From contig NZ_CALIZG010000008.1 in assembly GCF_938028775.1 (NCBI RefSeq), positions 1 through 64,000 of the forward strand: 64,000 bases of DNA. Reading direction: 5' to 3'. Positions 53,721 through 62,366 of this stretch are shown here, one piece after another. The translations under genes were made by a program, and so were the position numbers. A model generated the notes under the pieces. The model did no database searches, was not told where the DNA came from, and saw only the letters and a list, made by a program, of their open reading frames with translations. Source of the stretch: Mogibacterium diversum_A (GTDB taxonomy: Bacteria > Bacillota > Clostridia > Peptostreptococcales > Anaerovoracaceae). Positions within the stretch are counted from its first letter, which is position 1. The number at the start of each line of letters is the position of its first letter.

Positions 53721-53866
53721 CATGGGACTACTATGGCGGCTGCAGTTCGTCTTTCGCTTCGCTTAATCTCACTGACCGCCTCTGTATTTGACCTGCCTCG
53801 CCTCTGCCTTCACTTCGTTCGGCAATTGTCGGGCTAGGTCATAATCGAACCTCACGGGAGCCCATG
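53721..53866. other. GC-rich, highly structured non-coding stretch
   Basis: About 145 bases much richer in G+C than the surroundings, with nested inverted repeats: CATGGG/CCCATG at the ends (53721-53726, 53861-53866), GGCGG/CCGCC (53735-53739, 53776-53780), and GACCT/AGGTC (53790-53794, 53836-53840). Neither strand holds an open frame with a start and RBS. It lies upstream of the tandem repressor gene inside the mobile-element scar. It may be a structured RNA or part of the element's transfer or attachment region. Confidence 0.4.
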
Positions 53867-53958
53867 GTTTCTCGTCCCTTCATTGTTGCTTTTATGCCTT
53901 AATACTGGTATTATTCAACCACGTTAAAGCTAATTTAAAAGAAGGAGTGCACTTCATT

Positions 53959-54726
53959 ATGGAAATTGGCGAAAAAATAAAGTTTTTACGCATGAGACAA
54001 GGAATGACACTTGAGGAATTAGGCTCAAGAGTGGGTGTGGGAAAAAGTACGGTCAGAAAATGGGAAACAGGTCAAATAGCTAACATGAGACGCGACAAGA
54101 TTGCAAGTTTGGCAGACGCACTTAATGTATCGCCCTCATACCTTATTGGTTGGGAAGATGAAAACAATGTTTATATGGATATGAAAAATAACAGCGGTAT
54201 TGCATCTGACAATATTGGTAATATAGATAAATTACTGTACTGTAAAAAGGGGGGCATGAAAATTGGTGAAAGAATTAAAAGTCGTAGAATTGAATTAAAC
54301 ATTACACAAGATGAGCTAGCACGCAGGCTTGGTTATTCTGATAAATCTTCGATTTCAAGAATAGAAAATAGTTCAAAACTAACGCTTAATAAGGTGCAAC
54401 TATTGGCAGACGCACTCAATGTATCCCCCTCATGCCTTATGGGGTGGGAAGATAAAAATAATGTTGATATGGATATGAGAAACAACAGCGGTACTATATC
54501 TAATAGCATAGGTTTTGATTCAAGCGAATCAAACAATACATACACAACAACTAATAACTACTATTCTGCCCCATGTTCACAAAATGAAACGACCGTAACT
54601 AAAGATATAAAGGCAACAATTACAAGTAAAGAATTGTTCTATGAAATGTTAATGGTATTAAAAGACATGGACGATGAACAGTTAAATGATATGATACGTT
54701 ATGGCGAGTTTATAAAGGCTAGATAG
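53959..54726 (+). CDS. tandem XRE-type repressor, product of fused duplicated genes
   Basis: 255 residues with two Cro/CI HTH domains, about 1-63 and 100-165. Both copies end in nearly the same segment (LADALNVSPSYLIGWED and LADALNVSPSCLMGWED), each followed by an NNV-MDM-NNSG motif. The second copy begins with its own in-frame ATG (54256) preceded by a G-rich RBS-like run, which shows that two tandem repressor genes were joined. The C-terminal tail (~200-255) is Thr/Asn-rich and then helical. AAGGAG precedes ATG 53959. Phage or ICE repressor role is inferred from its neighbours. Confidence 0.85.
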   Translation: MEIGEKIKFLRMRQGMTLEELGSRVGVGKSTVRKWETGQIANMRRDKIASLADALNVSPSYLIGWEDENNVYMDMKNNSGIASDNIGNIDKLLYCKKGGMKIGERIKSRRIELNITQDELARRLGYSDKSSISRIENSSKLTLNKVQLLADALNVSPSCLMGWEDKNNVDMDMRNNSGTISNSIGFDSSESNNTYTTTNNYYSAPCSQNETTVTKDIKATITSKELFYEMLMVLKDMDDEQLNDMIRYGEFIKAR

Positions 54727-54737
54727 GTGCACATATC

Positions 54738-55101
54738 ATGTATATAGAACAAGTCAGTAAAAACAAGTTTCGTGTTAAGCTCTCTCAAACAATAAATGGG
54801 AAGTGAAAAAAACACGAAACTTTTAACACAACAAAGAAAAAAGAAGCCGTGAAAATGGTCCAATCATGGGAATAAGAAATACTATCAAATGGTTCTAGCA
54901 AATAAACCGCACATAGCCTTATATTGGCTGTATGGGACAATATAATTAAGAATAACTCCTATACCATTGACGGATATAATGCTTGTAGAAGACGAATATT
55001 TTACAATATGGACGATATAAATGCCAGTGACTTATCTCCTAGATTTATACAATAATAGTTTGTTTAAAAACATCAAAAATAGTCACGAAAAAGTCACGTA
55101 A
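54738..55101 (+). pseudogene. decayed tyrosine integrase (N- and C-terminal fragments)
   Basis: 54738-54875 reads as the arm-type DNA-binding N-terminus of a phage/ICE integrase: Tyr-Ile-Glu..., then Phe-Arg-Val-Lys and the Asn-Gly-Lys turn, an in-frame TGA at 54804-54806 where a Trp codon would fit, then ETFNTTKKKEAVKMVQSWE and a stop. The catalytic domain is missing. A short stretch ending at TAA 55099-55101 (KNSHEKVT) resembles an integrase C-terminus but is in another frame. It abuts tRNA-Ser, a common attachment site. Confidence 0.6.
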
Positions 55102-55107
55102 TAAATA

Positions 55108-55146
55108 AAAAGAACCTTGCAACCGCTGAAATTGCAAGGTTCTTTT
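55108..55146 (-). terminator. terminator of tRNA-Ser
   Basis: Minus-strand arms 55146-55132 and 55122-55108 form a perfect 15-bp stem, followed by a T-rich tail. It begins immediately at the tRNA 3' end. Confidence 0.9.
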
Positions 55147-55233
55147 GGCGGAGGACATGGGACTCGAACCCACGGGGCTGTTACGCCTTACCTGATTTCC
55201 AATCAGGCTCCTTAGCCACTCGGTCAATCCTCC
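55146..55233 (-). tRNA. tRNA-Ser(GGA)
   Basis: Class II tRNA of 88 nt with a long variable arm; anticodon loop TTGGAAA, acceptor GGAGGAT/GTCCTCC, discriminator G, CCA encoded. Its 3' side adjoins integrase debris. Confidence 0.97.
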
Positions 55234-55358
55234 ACACGCGGCTAACGCAATCATATTCAAATCATGCCTAACTAGATTAACACAAACGGAATCTAAACGC
55301 AAGCCGTTATTATATTCACGTGTATGGTATTATGTAAATACACAGAAAGGAGTATCAA

Positions 55359-56642
55359 ATGCACGAGCTTATAGAACTAATAAAATCTGATATGAAGCCT
55401 GCACTAGGTGTAACTGAACCAGGTGCTATAGCTTTTGCTGTTTCCACGGCTTGTTCGTACCTTAGCGGCGAGGTAGAGAGCATCGAGCTTAGACTTAATA
55501 GCGGTATATACAAGAATGCTTTTACCTGTGGTATTCCGAGCAGTCCTCACGTAGGTAACCTATATGCTGCCGCACTAGGTGCAATCGCAGCCGACCCTTC
55601 TATGGGGCTCGAGTGTCTTTCGTCAGTCACTCCTGCTGATAATAAAGCCGCTGAGAAGATGATTGCCGACGACCGTATTAAAGTTGTTTTATCGGAAATT
55701 AGTAGCTGTATACACATCGAAGTAGTTGCCCGCTGCGGCGATGAATACGCCGAGGTAATTATTTGGGATAGCCATACCAATATTACGTGCATAAAGCACA
55801 ACGGCAAAATTGTAGAGGGCAATGATTTACCTGCTTATGAACAGTCTGAATCTGCTGAACCACCGATAATTCACAAGTACACTCTTCAAGATTTTGTCAA
55901 CCTAGTTAACGAAGTCTCATTTGAAGACATAGTGTTTATTAAGGAGGCTTACACAGTTAATCTCAATCTTTATGATTTGGCCATGGCGAGTGACCGCACG
56001 ACTTTTGCAAAATCGCTATATAAAAATAACGGAAATAAAACTATCAGTGATAACGCTGTCGATACAGCAAGTTTATTATGCAATGCTGCGATTGAGGCGA
56101 GAGTGCTAGGACTTGATGCTCCAGCGATGAGCATTACTGGATCTGGTGCACATGGAATCATAGCTACACTTCCTCTATATGGCTACTGTAAAATCCATAA
56201 TATCGAAGAGGAGAAACTTATCCGAGCAACCGCTCTCAGCTATCTAGTCTGTACATATATAAAAGAATATTCTGGGAAGCTATCTGCATTTTGCGGATGC
56301 GCTATCGCTGCTGGAAGTGGCATGGCTTCTGCGCTTGTATACCTTGACGGTGGTGATACTGAAGCGATATCTAGATGCCTTAACAACATGGCGAGTAGCA
56401 TCACTGGGATGATTTGTGACGGAGGAAACCATGGATGTGTTATGAAGGGTGTCTCAGCTGTAGATACGGCTTTTCGTTCAAAAGACTTTGCAATGTCTGG
56501 TATATGCATAGAAAACCTACACGGCATCAATGGTTCAACTCCTGAAGAAACTATGCGTAATATGGGATTAATCGCCTCACCCGGCATGGTCAAAACAGAA
56601 GAGACTATCTTAGATATAATGAAATCAAAGCTGCAATCATAA
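55359..56642 (+). CDS. cyuA: L-cysteine desulfidase / serine dehydratase-like protein (CyuA, YhaM)
   Basis: 427 residues of the UPF0597/serine-dehydratase-alpha family. It opens MHELIELIKSDMKPALGVTEPGAIAFA, and has SGIYKNAFTCGIP near 48-60 and the cluster region FCGCAIAAGSGMA and ITGMICDGGNHGC (about 310-360), where three Cys should hold a [4Fe-4S] cluster. It breaks L-cysteine into pyruvate, ammonia and sulfide. GAAAGGAG precedes the ATG. It is monocistronic, with its own terminator. Confidence 0.93.
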   Translation: MHELIELIKSDMKPALGVTEPGAIAFAVSTACSYLSGEVESIELRLNSGIYKNAFTCGIPSSPHVGNLYAAALGAIAADPSMGLECLSSVTPADNKAAEKMIADDRIKVVLSEISSCIHIEVVARCGDEYAEVIIWDSHTNITCIKHNGKIVEGNDLPAYEQSESAEPPIIHKYTLQDFVNLVNEVSFEDIVFIKEAYTVNLNLYDLAMASDRTTFAKSLYKNNGNKTISDNAVDTASLLCNAAIEARVLGLDAPAMSITGSGAHGIIATLPLYGYCKIHNIEEEKLIRATALSYLVCTYIKEYSGKLSAFCGCAIAAGSGMASALVYLDGGDTEAISRCLNNMASSITGMICDGGNHGCVMKGVSAVDTAFRSKDFAMSGICIENLHGINGSTPEETMRNMGLIASPGMVKTEETILDIMKSKLQS

Positions 56643-56685
56643 GCATAATTAATAATCTAATCATTATTGCAATCATAAGCATAAT
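56632..56685. repeat. 18-bp direct repeat at the cyuA stop
   Basis: The 18-mer TGCAATCATAAGCATAAT occurs at 56632-56649, spanning the cyuA stop codon, and again at 56668-56685, exactly 36 bp apart. It looks like a recent short duplication. Confidence 0.8.
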
Positions 56686-56688
56686 GAC

Positions 56689-56717
56689 AAAGCGGACGGC
56701 GCTGCCGTCCGCTTTTT
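56689..56717 (+). terminator. cyuA terminator
   Basis: AAAGCGGACGGC (56689-56700) pairs perfectly with GCCGTCCGCTTT (56704-56715) around a 3-base loop, followed by further T. It may also stop buk transcription from the other strand, where the U-tract is shorter. Confidence 0.9.
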
Positions 56718-56749
56718 TTATTTAACTTCGAAATCGATTCAAAAGTTTA

Positions 56750-57808
56750 CTATTCGTAAATCTTGTACTCCTTTGTCTCGAGAGCTCTGAGTGCACCATC
56801 AGCAAGAGACTTCATCTCTTCCTCGCCAGGGAATCTTAGAACTGGAGCAACCTTACCTACGTATGAAGTGATTTCCTCACAGAATCTATCACTATAAGCC
56901 ATTCCACCGGTGTACACAATTGCATCTACATCGAAGTGAAGAACAGCAGACATAGCGCCGATATCCTTAGATAGCTGGTAAGCAATAGCTCTGAATGCAC
57001 CTAAGCATTCCTTATCTCCTTCGTCAAATGCCTTGTTCTCTACTGTACGGAAATCCTTAGTTCCTGTGTATGAGAATACACCCGCCTCATGACCGATGAT
57101 TTTCTTTACTTCAGCCTTAGTCTTTCCAGAGAAGCATAGGTTAACGAGAGCATTTGCAGGAAGAGCACCACCTCTATCCATACCCATAGAACCATCGTCC
57201 TTTACGTTGTATACATCTACAACTCTGCCCTTCTTGTGAGCTGCAACAGATACTCCACCTCCGAGGTGAACTACAACTAGGTTGAGGTCTTCATAAGCCT
57301 TTCCTATTTCCTTTGCTGCCTTTCTAGCAACTGACTTCTGGTTAAGCGCATGGAAGAAGCTCTGTCTCTCCATACCCTTTAGTCCAGAGTATCTAGCAAC
57401 ATCATCAAGCTCGTCTACGCAAACAGGATCAACGAAGAAAGCAGGAATGCCAACTTTATCACCTAGTTCTTTTGCTAGATACGCTCCGAGGTTAGCCGCA
57501 TGCTCACCATAAGGTGGGTTCTTAATATCTCTGATAACTGCATCGTTAACGAGATAAGTCCCAGATGGGATATGCTTGAATAGTCCACCACGACCGCAAA
57601 TTGCGTCAAAATCTTCCAGTTTGTAGCCTTCAGCATCGAGCGTCTTCATTATTACGTCGCGACGGAATGGCATCTGATCTACGATGTTTGCATACTTGTC
57701 CATCTCAGCTGCATCGTGGTCAATACCTACGCGCATAAGCTCCTGATCATTCTCGTATACAGCAATCTTTGTGGATGTTGCTCCAGGGTTGATTACAAGA
57801 ATCTTCAT
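56750..57808 (-). CDS. buk: butyrate kinase
   Basis: 352 residues of the ASKHA acetate/butyrate kinase family: LVINPGATSTKIAVYENDQ (residues 4-22), ICGRGGLFKHIPSGTY near 71, PPYGEHAANLGAYLA near 98, VHLGGGVSVAAHKKGRVVDV near 180 and AIVYTGGMAYS near 302. It forms butyrate and ATP from butyryl phosphate, or the reverse. The usual partner phosphotransbutyrylase gene (ptb) is not adjacent. AAGGAG precedes the ATG. Confidence 0.96.
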   Translation of the reverse strand: MKILVINPGATSTKIAVYENDQELMRVGIDHDAAEMDKYANIVDQMPFRRDVIMKTLDAEGYKLEDFDAICGRGGLFKHIPSGTYLVNDAVIRDIKNPPYGEHAANLGAYLAKELGDKVGIPAFFVDPVCVDELDDVARYSGLKGMERQSFFHALNQKSVARKAAKEIGKAYEDLNLVVVHLGGGVSVAAHKKGRVVDVYNVKDDGSMGMDRGGALPANALVNLCFSGKTKAEVKKIIGHEAGVFSYTGTKDFRTVENKAFDEGDKECLGAFRAIAYQLSKDIGAMSAVLHFDVDAIVYTGGMAYSDRFCEEITSYVGKVAPVLRFPGEEEMKSLADGALRALETKEYKIYE

Positions 57809-57886
57809 GTTACCAATTTCTCCTTTCGTTACCTCAATATTTTAATCATGTCCTTAGTATAAATACATTCGAACGTGATAACATGA

Positions 57887-59770
57887 CTATTTATTTCTAT
57901 TACCAGCTTTGCGCCTCTCAATCTCTTTGAGAAGCTTCTTGCGAAGTCTGATATCCTCTGGTGTTACCTCTACGAGTTCATCTCCATTGATGAATTCGAG
58001 TGCCTCCTCCAGGGTAAATGTTCGCGGTGGTGTTAGCTTAATCGTGTCATCGCTGCCCGCCGCACGCATATTAGATACTCTCTTTGCCTTGCATGGATTT
58101 ACTACCATATCATCGCCTCTAGAGTTCATACCGACTATCATACCTTCATAAACGTGAGTTCCAGGTTCAACGAACATCTGCACACGCTCCTGAATATTAA
58201 ATATTGCATATGGCGTACAGTTGCCTTCTTCCTGTGCTACAGCAACACCGTTAGTACGCTCTGGTATTTCACCCTTCCAAGTTTCAAATCCCTCAAAGCG
58301 TCTAACCATGGTACCTTCACCATGAGTATCATTTATAAACTCACTTCTATATCCCATGAGTCCACGAGTTGGAACTGAGTACTCAATCTTCGAATATCCG
58401 TTGCCTTCGCTCATCATCTGCTTCATCATACCCTTACGCATATTGAGCTTAGAGATAACCGATCCAGAATATTCATCTGGAACACTCACAACAACCTCTT
58501 CAACAGGTTCAAGCAGCTCCCCATTGTCACCGCGCTTCGTTACAACCTCAGGCTTAGATACAGCGAGTTCATATCCTTCACGGCGCATATTCTCTATAAG
58601 AATAGATAGATGTAATTCTCCTCTACCCGAAACCTTAAATGAATCAGTAGAGTCTGTAGGCTCTACTACCAGTCCAACGTTAACTTCGAGCTCTTTCTCC
58701 AGGCGCTCTTTGATGTGTCTACTTGTCACGTATTTACCGACTTTACCAGCGAATGGCGAAGAGTTAACCATGAAGTTCATCGACAAGGTCGGCTCTTCGA
58801 TACTGATATTACCGAGAGATTCAGGATGTGCTGGATCACAGATTGTCTCACCTATCGAGATTTCTGAAATACCCGATATAACGACGATATCTCCGCACTC
58901 AGCCTCGTCAACTGACATTCTCTGAAGACCTCTATATACAAATACCTGATTTATCTTGGCATTGTACGACTCTTCTTCATCTTTCATGACCACTACCTGC
59001 TGCGCCGCCTTGAGTGTGCCTCTTGTAATTCTACCTATTCCAAGTCTTCCGATATAGTCATCATATGCAAGTGAAGAAATCTGTAGCTGAAGTGGCTCAT
59101 CCCTTAGATCAGGATATGGGTCACAGTGTTCAACAATCTTATCAAGCAGCGGTTCTATATTGAAATCCCCAAAGCCCTTTGGACTTTTCTTAATCTTAGT
59201 TGTACCATTATCCACCATGATATCAGCAACTTCACTAGGGTCATTAACTGCTATTCCCTGTCTTGCAATTCCATACATGATTGGGAAATCTAGCTGTTCA
59301 TCGTTAGCCTCAAGATCCATAAACAGTTCATAAACTTCATCTACAACCTCATCTATTCTAGCATCTTTCTTATCTATCTTGTTGATAAATAATATCGGAT
59401 TTAGGCCCTGCTCAAGCGATTTATTGAGCACGAATCTGGTCTGAGGCATAGGCCCTTCACTAGAGTCTACTAGTAGAATTACTGTATCAACAGTCTTCAT
59501 GATTCGCTCAACCTCGGAGCTAAAATCGGCGTGTCCTGGTGTATCGACAATATTAATCTTGTAATCCTTGTACATGATAGAGCAGTTTTTGGAATATATA
59601 GTAATTCCACGCTCCCTCTCGATTGCATCACTATCCATTACACACTCTACAACATCTTCATTGTCTCTAAATACATGAGATTGAGCAAGAAGCGCATCAA
59701 CAAGTGTTGATTTACCTGCATCAACGTGTGCAATTACCGCGATATTAATTATCTTATTTTTTTCTCCCAT
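57887..59770 (-). CDS. typA: ribosome-associated GTPase TypA/BipA
   Basis: 627 residues. The GTPase domain has a P-loop written AHVDAGKST (residues 14-22; the common form in this family is AHVDHGKTT), DTPGHADFSSEVERIM near 75-90 and NKIDKKDAR near 130. Domains II, III and V match EF-G, and the C-terminal domain ends in ...EVTPEDIRLRKKLLKEIERRK. It binds the 70S A site under stress and cold. It follows the DUF2207 gene by 36 bp. Confidence 0.96.
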   Translation of the reverse strand: MGEKNKIINIAVIAHVDAGKSTLVDALLAQSHVFRDNEDVVECVMDSDAIERERGITIYSKNCSIMYKDYKINIVDTPGHADFSSEVERIMKTVDTVILLVDSSEGPMPQTRFVLNKSLEQGLNPILFINKIDKKDARIDEVVDEVYELFMDLEANDEQLDFPIMYGIARQGIAVNDPSEVADIMVDNGTTKIKKSPKGFGDFNIEPLLDKIVEHCDPYPDLRDEPLQLQISSLAYDDYIGRLGIGRITRGTLKAAQQVVVMKDEEESYNAKINQVFVYRGLQRMSVDEAECGDIVVISGISEISIGETICDPAHPESLGNISIEEPTLSMNFMVNSSPFAGKVGKYVTSRHIKERLEKELEVNVGLVVEPTDSTDSFKVSGRGELHLSILIENMRREGYELAVSKPEVVTKRGDNGELLEPVEEVVVSVPDEYSGSVISKLNMRKGMMKQMMSEGNGYSKIEYSVPTRGLMGYRSEFINDTHGEGTMVRRFEGFETWKGEIPERTNGVAVAQEEGNCTPYAIFNIQERVQMFVEPGTHVYEGMIVGMNSRGDDMVVNPCKAKRVSNMRAAGSDDTIKLTPPRTFTLEEALEFINGDELVEVTPEDIRLRKKLLKEIERRKAGNRNK

Positions 59771-59806
59771 CGTTATCCCTTCTAACTGGCTATATCTATA
59801 AAATAC

Positions 59807-61669
59807 TTATCTTCCCGAACTGAGGAAAAATCTCCTTCTACGGTTAATTACGTTGTAAACGCTTTCTATCGTTCTTTCAAATTGATAAAGCTCCCTTGTC
59901 AAAGTCTCGACATCACCATTTGAAACGCTAGCCATAGATGTGCGTCCTTCGGCGATAATTTCAAACCAATTTGGCGCTGTAACTTTGAACCCTCTGAACT
60001 TCTGTGCCCATATCTCATACTGCGAGAACTGCATAGCATAAGGTAACATCTCGTAGAAATATTCAGGGTTTGACTGCTGCATTATTGCAATATCCCTAGG
60101 CTGTGCCTCTTCGATGAAGTTGCGCATCCCCATCATCCTGTTTGAAAGACGAGCATTTTCTCTAGCCCTCGCTGCCATTAGGCACGTCATCATCGCTCCA
60201 AATGCACCAGCAACTACTATCAGAAGAGGAATCATTAGCGATTTATTGCACTTGTACACGAGATATCCTACGTACACGAGCTCAGCTACGTAAAGCGCAG
60301 AATACATGGAAATTGAAACCTTGAAGTGATTCCAATCCATATCGTACCTGAGATCAAATCTTCTCGTGATAATATTCAAAATCAATACTGAAAGCACGAA
60401 CAATCCAGCTGGAAGTCCATATTTAATCTCTTCTTCATACATATACATCGACACAAGAACAGGAATAGTAGCAATTGCAAGAGATATAGCTACAATACTT
60501 ACATACCTAAACAGCTTTGATATTGTAGTGCTCGCCCTCATCTCGCGAGAGCTATAACCACTAGCAACACTGCTTTCAACATCGATAAGTATCCTCTTGA
60601 GCTTAACTCCTATGTCCTCCATCTCGACAGCTCTTCCTTCATAAACATCTTCAAAAAGTTCTCCATAAATTGCACGAATATATCTATCTTCGTCAATAGA
60701 TGGTGTACTAAGCTTCACTAGCTTATACTTCTTTGGAGCATACTCAACTATCTTGAGGCACCCTGATATTCCCAGTCTGACTATAAGCGGAACGATATCT
60801 CGTATTGATAACTTACCGTTAAACACATATGCTACGTCAGCGGTTGATATACCATCGATTGGATTAGAAATAACCTTTTTCTTAAACTTCGGATCTCTTC
60901 CACCTGCTAACCACAAGATTAGCGACAGTGTTGCTGCAGCGATAAATAGTACCCCTCCTAGTCCAACAGTCCATTCATTGTTTAGAGGATCTTTCCAATA
61001 TCCATCTGGAAGTTCGGCCTTAAAAGTGATGCCAAAATCAGACGGAATAAGCGAACCACTCATGGTAATGGTATTTCCATCTATGGAGTACGACATCTTG
61101 TTTGATACATCCTGAGAACCAAACTGGCCAGCATAATACTGAAGGTCATCCCAAGGGAAGTCCTTGGGCAGCACTAACGTGAACTTGTAGTTCTGGATGG
61201 GTACCTCCCAATCAGGCGATAGCGCAGTCAAATAAAACAAATCATAGTTCTTATTCTTTTCAGCAAACTCCTTCACAATATAGGTAATCTTAAAGGTATG
61301 ACTTCCCTTCCGCAGCTGTTTCTTGTCTTTAATTACAATGTTATACTTCGAGCCATTTTTCGCCAAAGAAAAATCAGTACCCTTAACATCTACATCGTTA
61401 ATGATGTAGTTACCTGCGGGTACGTCGAAAGATATTTCCGAAAGATTATTCGGAAGATTAACGGTTATCTGCTTAGTAACTTCATAGGTGTGATTCTTTT
61501 TTACAACTGCCTTAAAATCATAGTTGTTAATCTCGTAGCTATTATCCTTAGTTGCACCGAAAGAGTCAGTCAAAACTAGACCATGACTCACACTCATGAT
61601 TACAATAGTTAGCAATATTTTAATTAAGTATTTATATGTATTTGACAACACTTTGCCGTTGCTCGTCAT
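59807..61669 (-). CDS. DUF2207 membrane protein
   Basis: 620 residues. A signal-type N-terminal helix (about 10-32) leads to an extracellular beta-rich DUF2207 domain (~40-235; YEINNYDFKAVVKKNHTYEVTK). A helix (~240-262) leads to a cytoplasmic part with a winged-helix-like segment (ISTADVAYVFNGKLSIRDIVPLIVRLG), then further helices (~390-480) and a tail ending FFLSSGR. Function unknown. The ATG at 61669 was taken because GGAG lies 7 nt upstream; the earlier in-frame start overlaps it. Confidence 0.88.
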   Translation of the reverse strand: MTSNGKVLSNTYKYLIKILLTIVIMSVSHGLVLTDSFGATKDNSYEINNYDFKAVVKKNHTYEVTKQITVNLPNNLSEISFDVPAGNYIINDVDVKGTDFSLAKNGSKYNIVIKDKKQLRKGSHTFKITYIVKEFAEKNKNYDLFYLTALSPDWEVPIQNYKFTLVLPKDFPWDDLQYYAGQFGSQDVSNKMSYSIDGNTITMSGSLIPSDFGITFKAELPDGYWKDPLNNEWTVGLGGVLFIAAATLSLILWLAGGRDPKFKKKVISNPIDGISTADVAYVFNGKLSIRDIVPLIVRLGISGCLKIVEYAPKKYKLVKLSTPSIDEDRYIRAIYGELFEDVYEGRAVEMEDIGVKLKRILIDVESSVASGYSSREMRASTTISKLFRYVSIVAISLAIATIPVLVSMYMYEEEIKYGLPAGLFVLSVLILNIITRRFDLRYDMDWNHFKVSISMYSALYVAELVYVGYLVYKCNKSLMIPLLIVVAGAFGAMMTCLMAARARENARLSNRMMGMRNFIEEAQPRDIAIMQQSNPEYFYEMLPYAMQFSQYEIWAQKFRGFKVTAPNWFEIIAEGRTSMASVSNGDVETLTRELYQFERTIESVYNVINRRRRFFLSSGR

Positions 61670-61816
61670 TATACGTCTCCTTCTAGGCAATACTTCTTGA
61701 TATTATACCGCATAAAATGGTTAAGCACAATGATTCAAAGGGGTGATAGAATAGTTGATACGCTTTGAACCTTAGTATAAAATACAGGATAGATACTATA
61801 TTAACGAGGGTGTAAT

Positions 61817-62308
61817 ATGAAGAGACAAGATTATATATCATGGGATGAATATTTTATGGGAGTTTCCCTTCTTGCAGCTAAGCGAAGCAAGGATCCAAAC
61901 ACGCAGGTTGGAGCTTGCATTGTCGACAGCAACAATGTGATTCTATCCACTGGTTACAACGGATTCCCTGTCGGTTGCTCGGATGATGATCTACCGTGGG
62001 ACAGAACTGGCGAGGATACCAAGTACCCTTACGTTGTTCATGCTGAATTAAACGCAATTCTTAATTCAGGAGGCAAGTCGCTTAGAGGTGCAACGATCTA
62101 CGTTGGACTTTTCCCATGTAACGAATGCGCTAAGGCAATTATTCAGTCCGGCATCAAAGAGGTCGTATATCTAAACGACAAGTATGCTAACGAGAAATCC
62201 ACCTTAGCATCTAAGCGAATCCTAGGCATGGCTGGGGTTAAGCTTCGCAGGCTCACTCCTAGGGAAAAGAATCTCGTACTAAGCTTCGAAAATGAGCTTG
62301 ATAGATAG
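61817..62308 (+). CDS. deoxycytidylate deaminase
   Basis: 163 residues. Zinc site: H75-A-E77 (VVHAELNAI) and P100-C101-xx-C104 (FPCNECAKAI). The N-terminal DYISWDEYFMGVSLLAAKRSKDPNTQVGA and GYNGFPVGCSDDDLPWDR are typical of dCMP deaminase/ComEB. It makes dUMP for thymidylate synthesis. GAGGG precedes the ATG. dapB follows after 58 bp. Confidence 0.95.
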   Translation: MKRQDYISWDEYFMGVSLLAAKRSKDPNTQVGACIVDSNNVILSTGYNGFPVGCSDDDLPWDRTGEDTKYPYVVHAELNAILNSGGKSLRGATIYVGLFPCNECAKAIIQSGIKEVVYLNDKYANEKSTLASKRILGMAGVKLRRLTPREKNLVLSFENELDR

Positions 62309-62366
62309 CACTTGGCTTTATTTCGATTATTATTAAGTAATTATTTTGTTAATTGGAGGTAGTTTT

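Noticed and set aside
55045..55302. An 85-codon minus-strand frame
   Set aside because: It reads through tRNA-Ser and its terminator, so it is not a protein gene.
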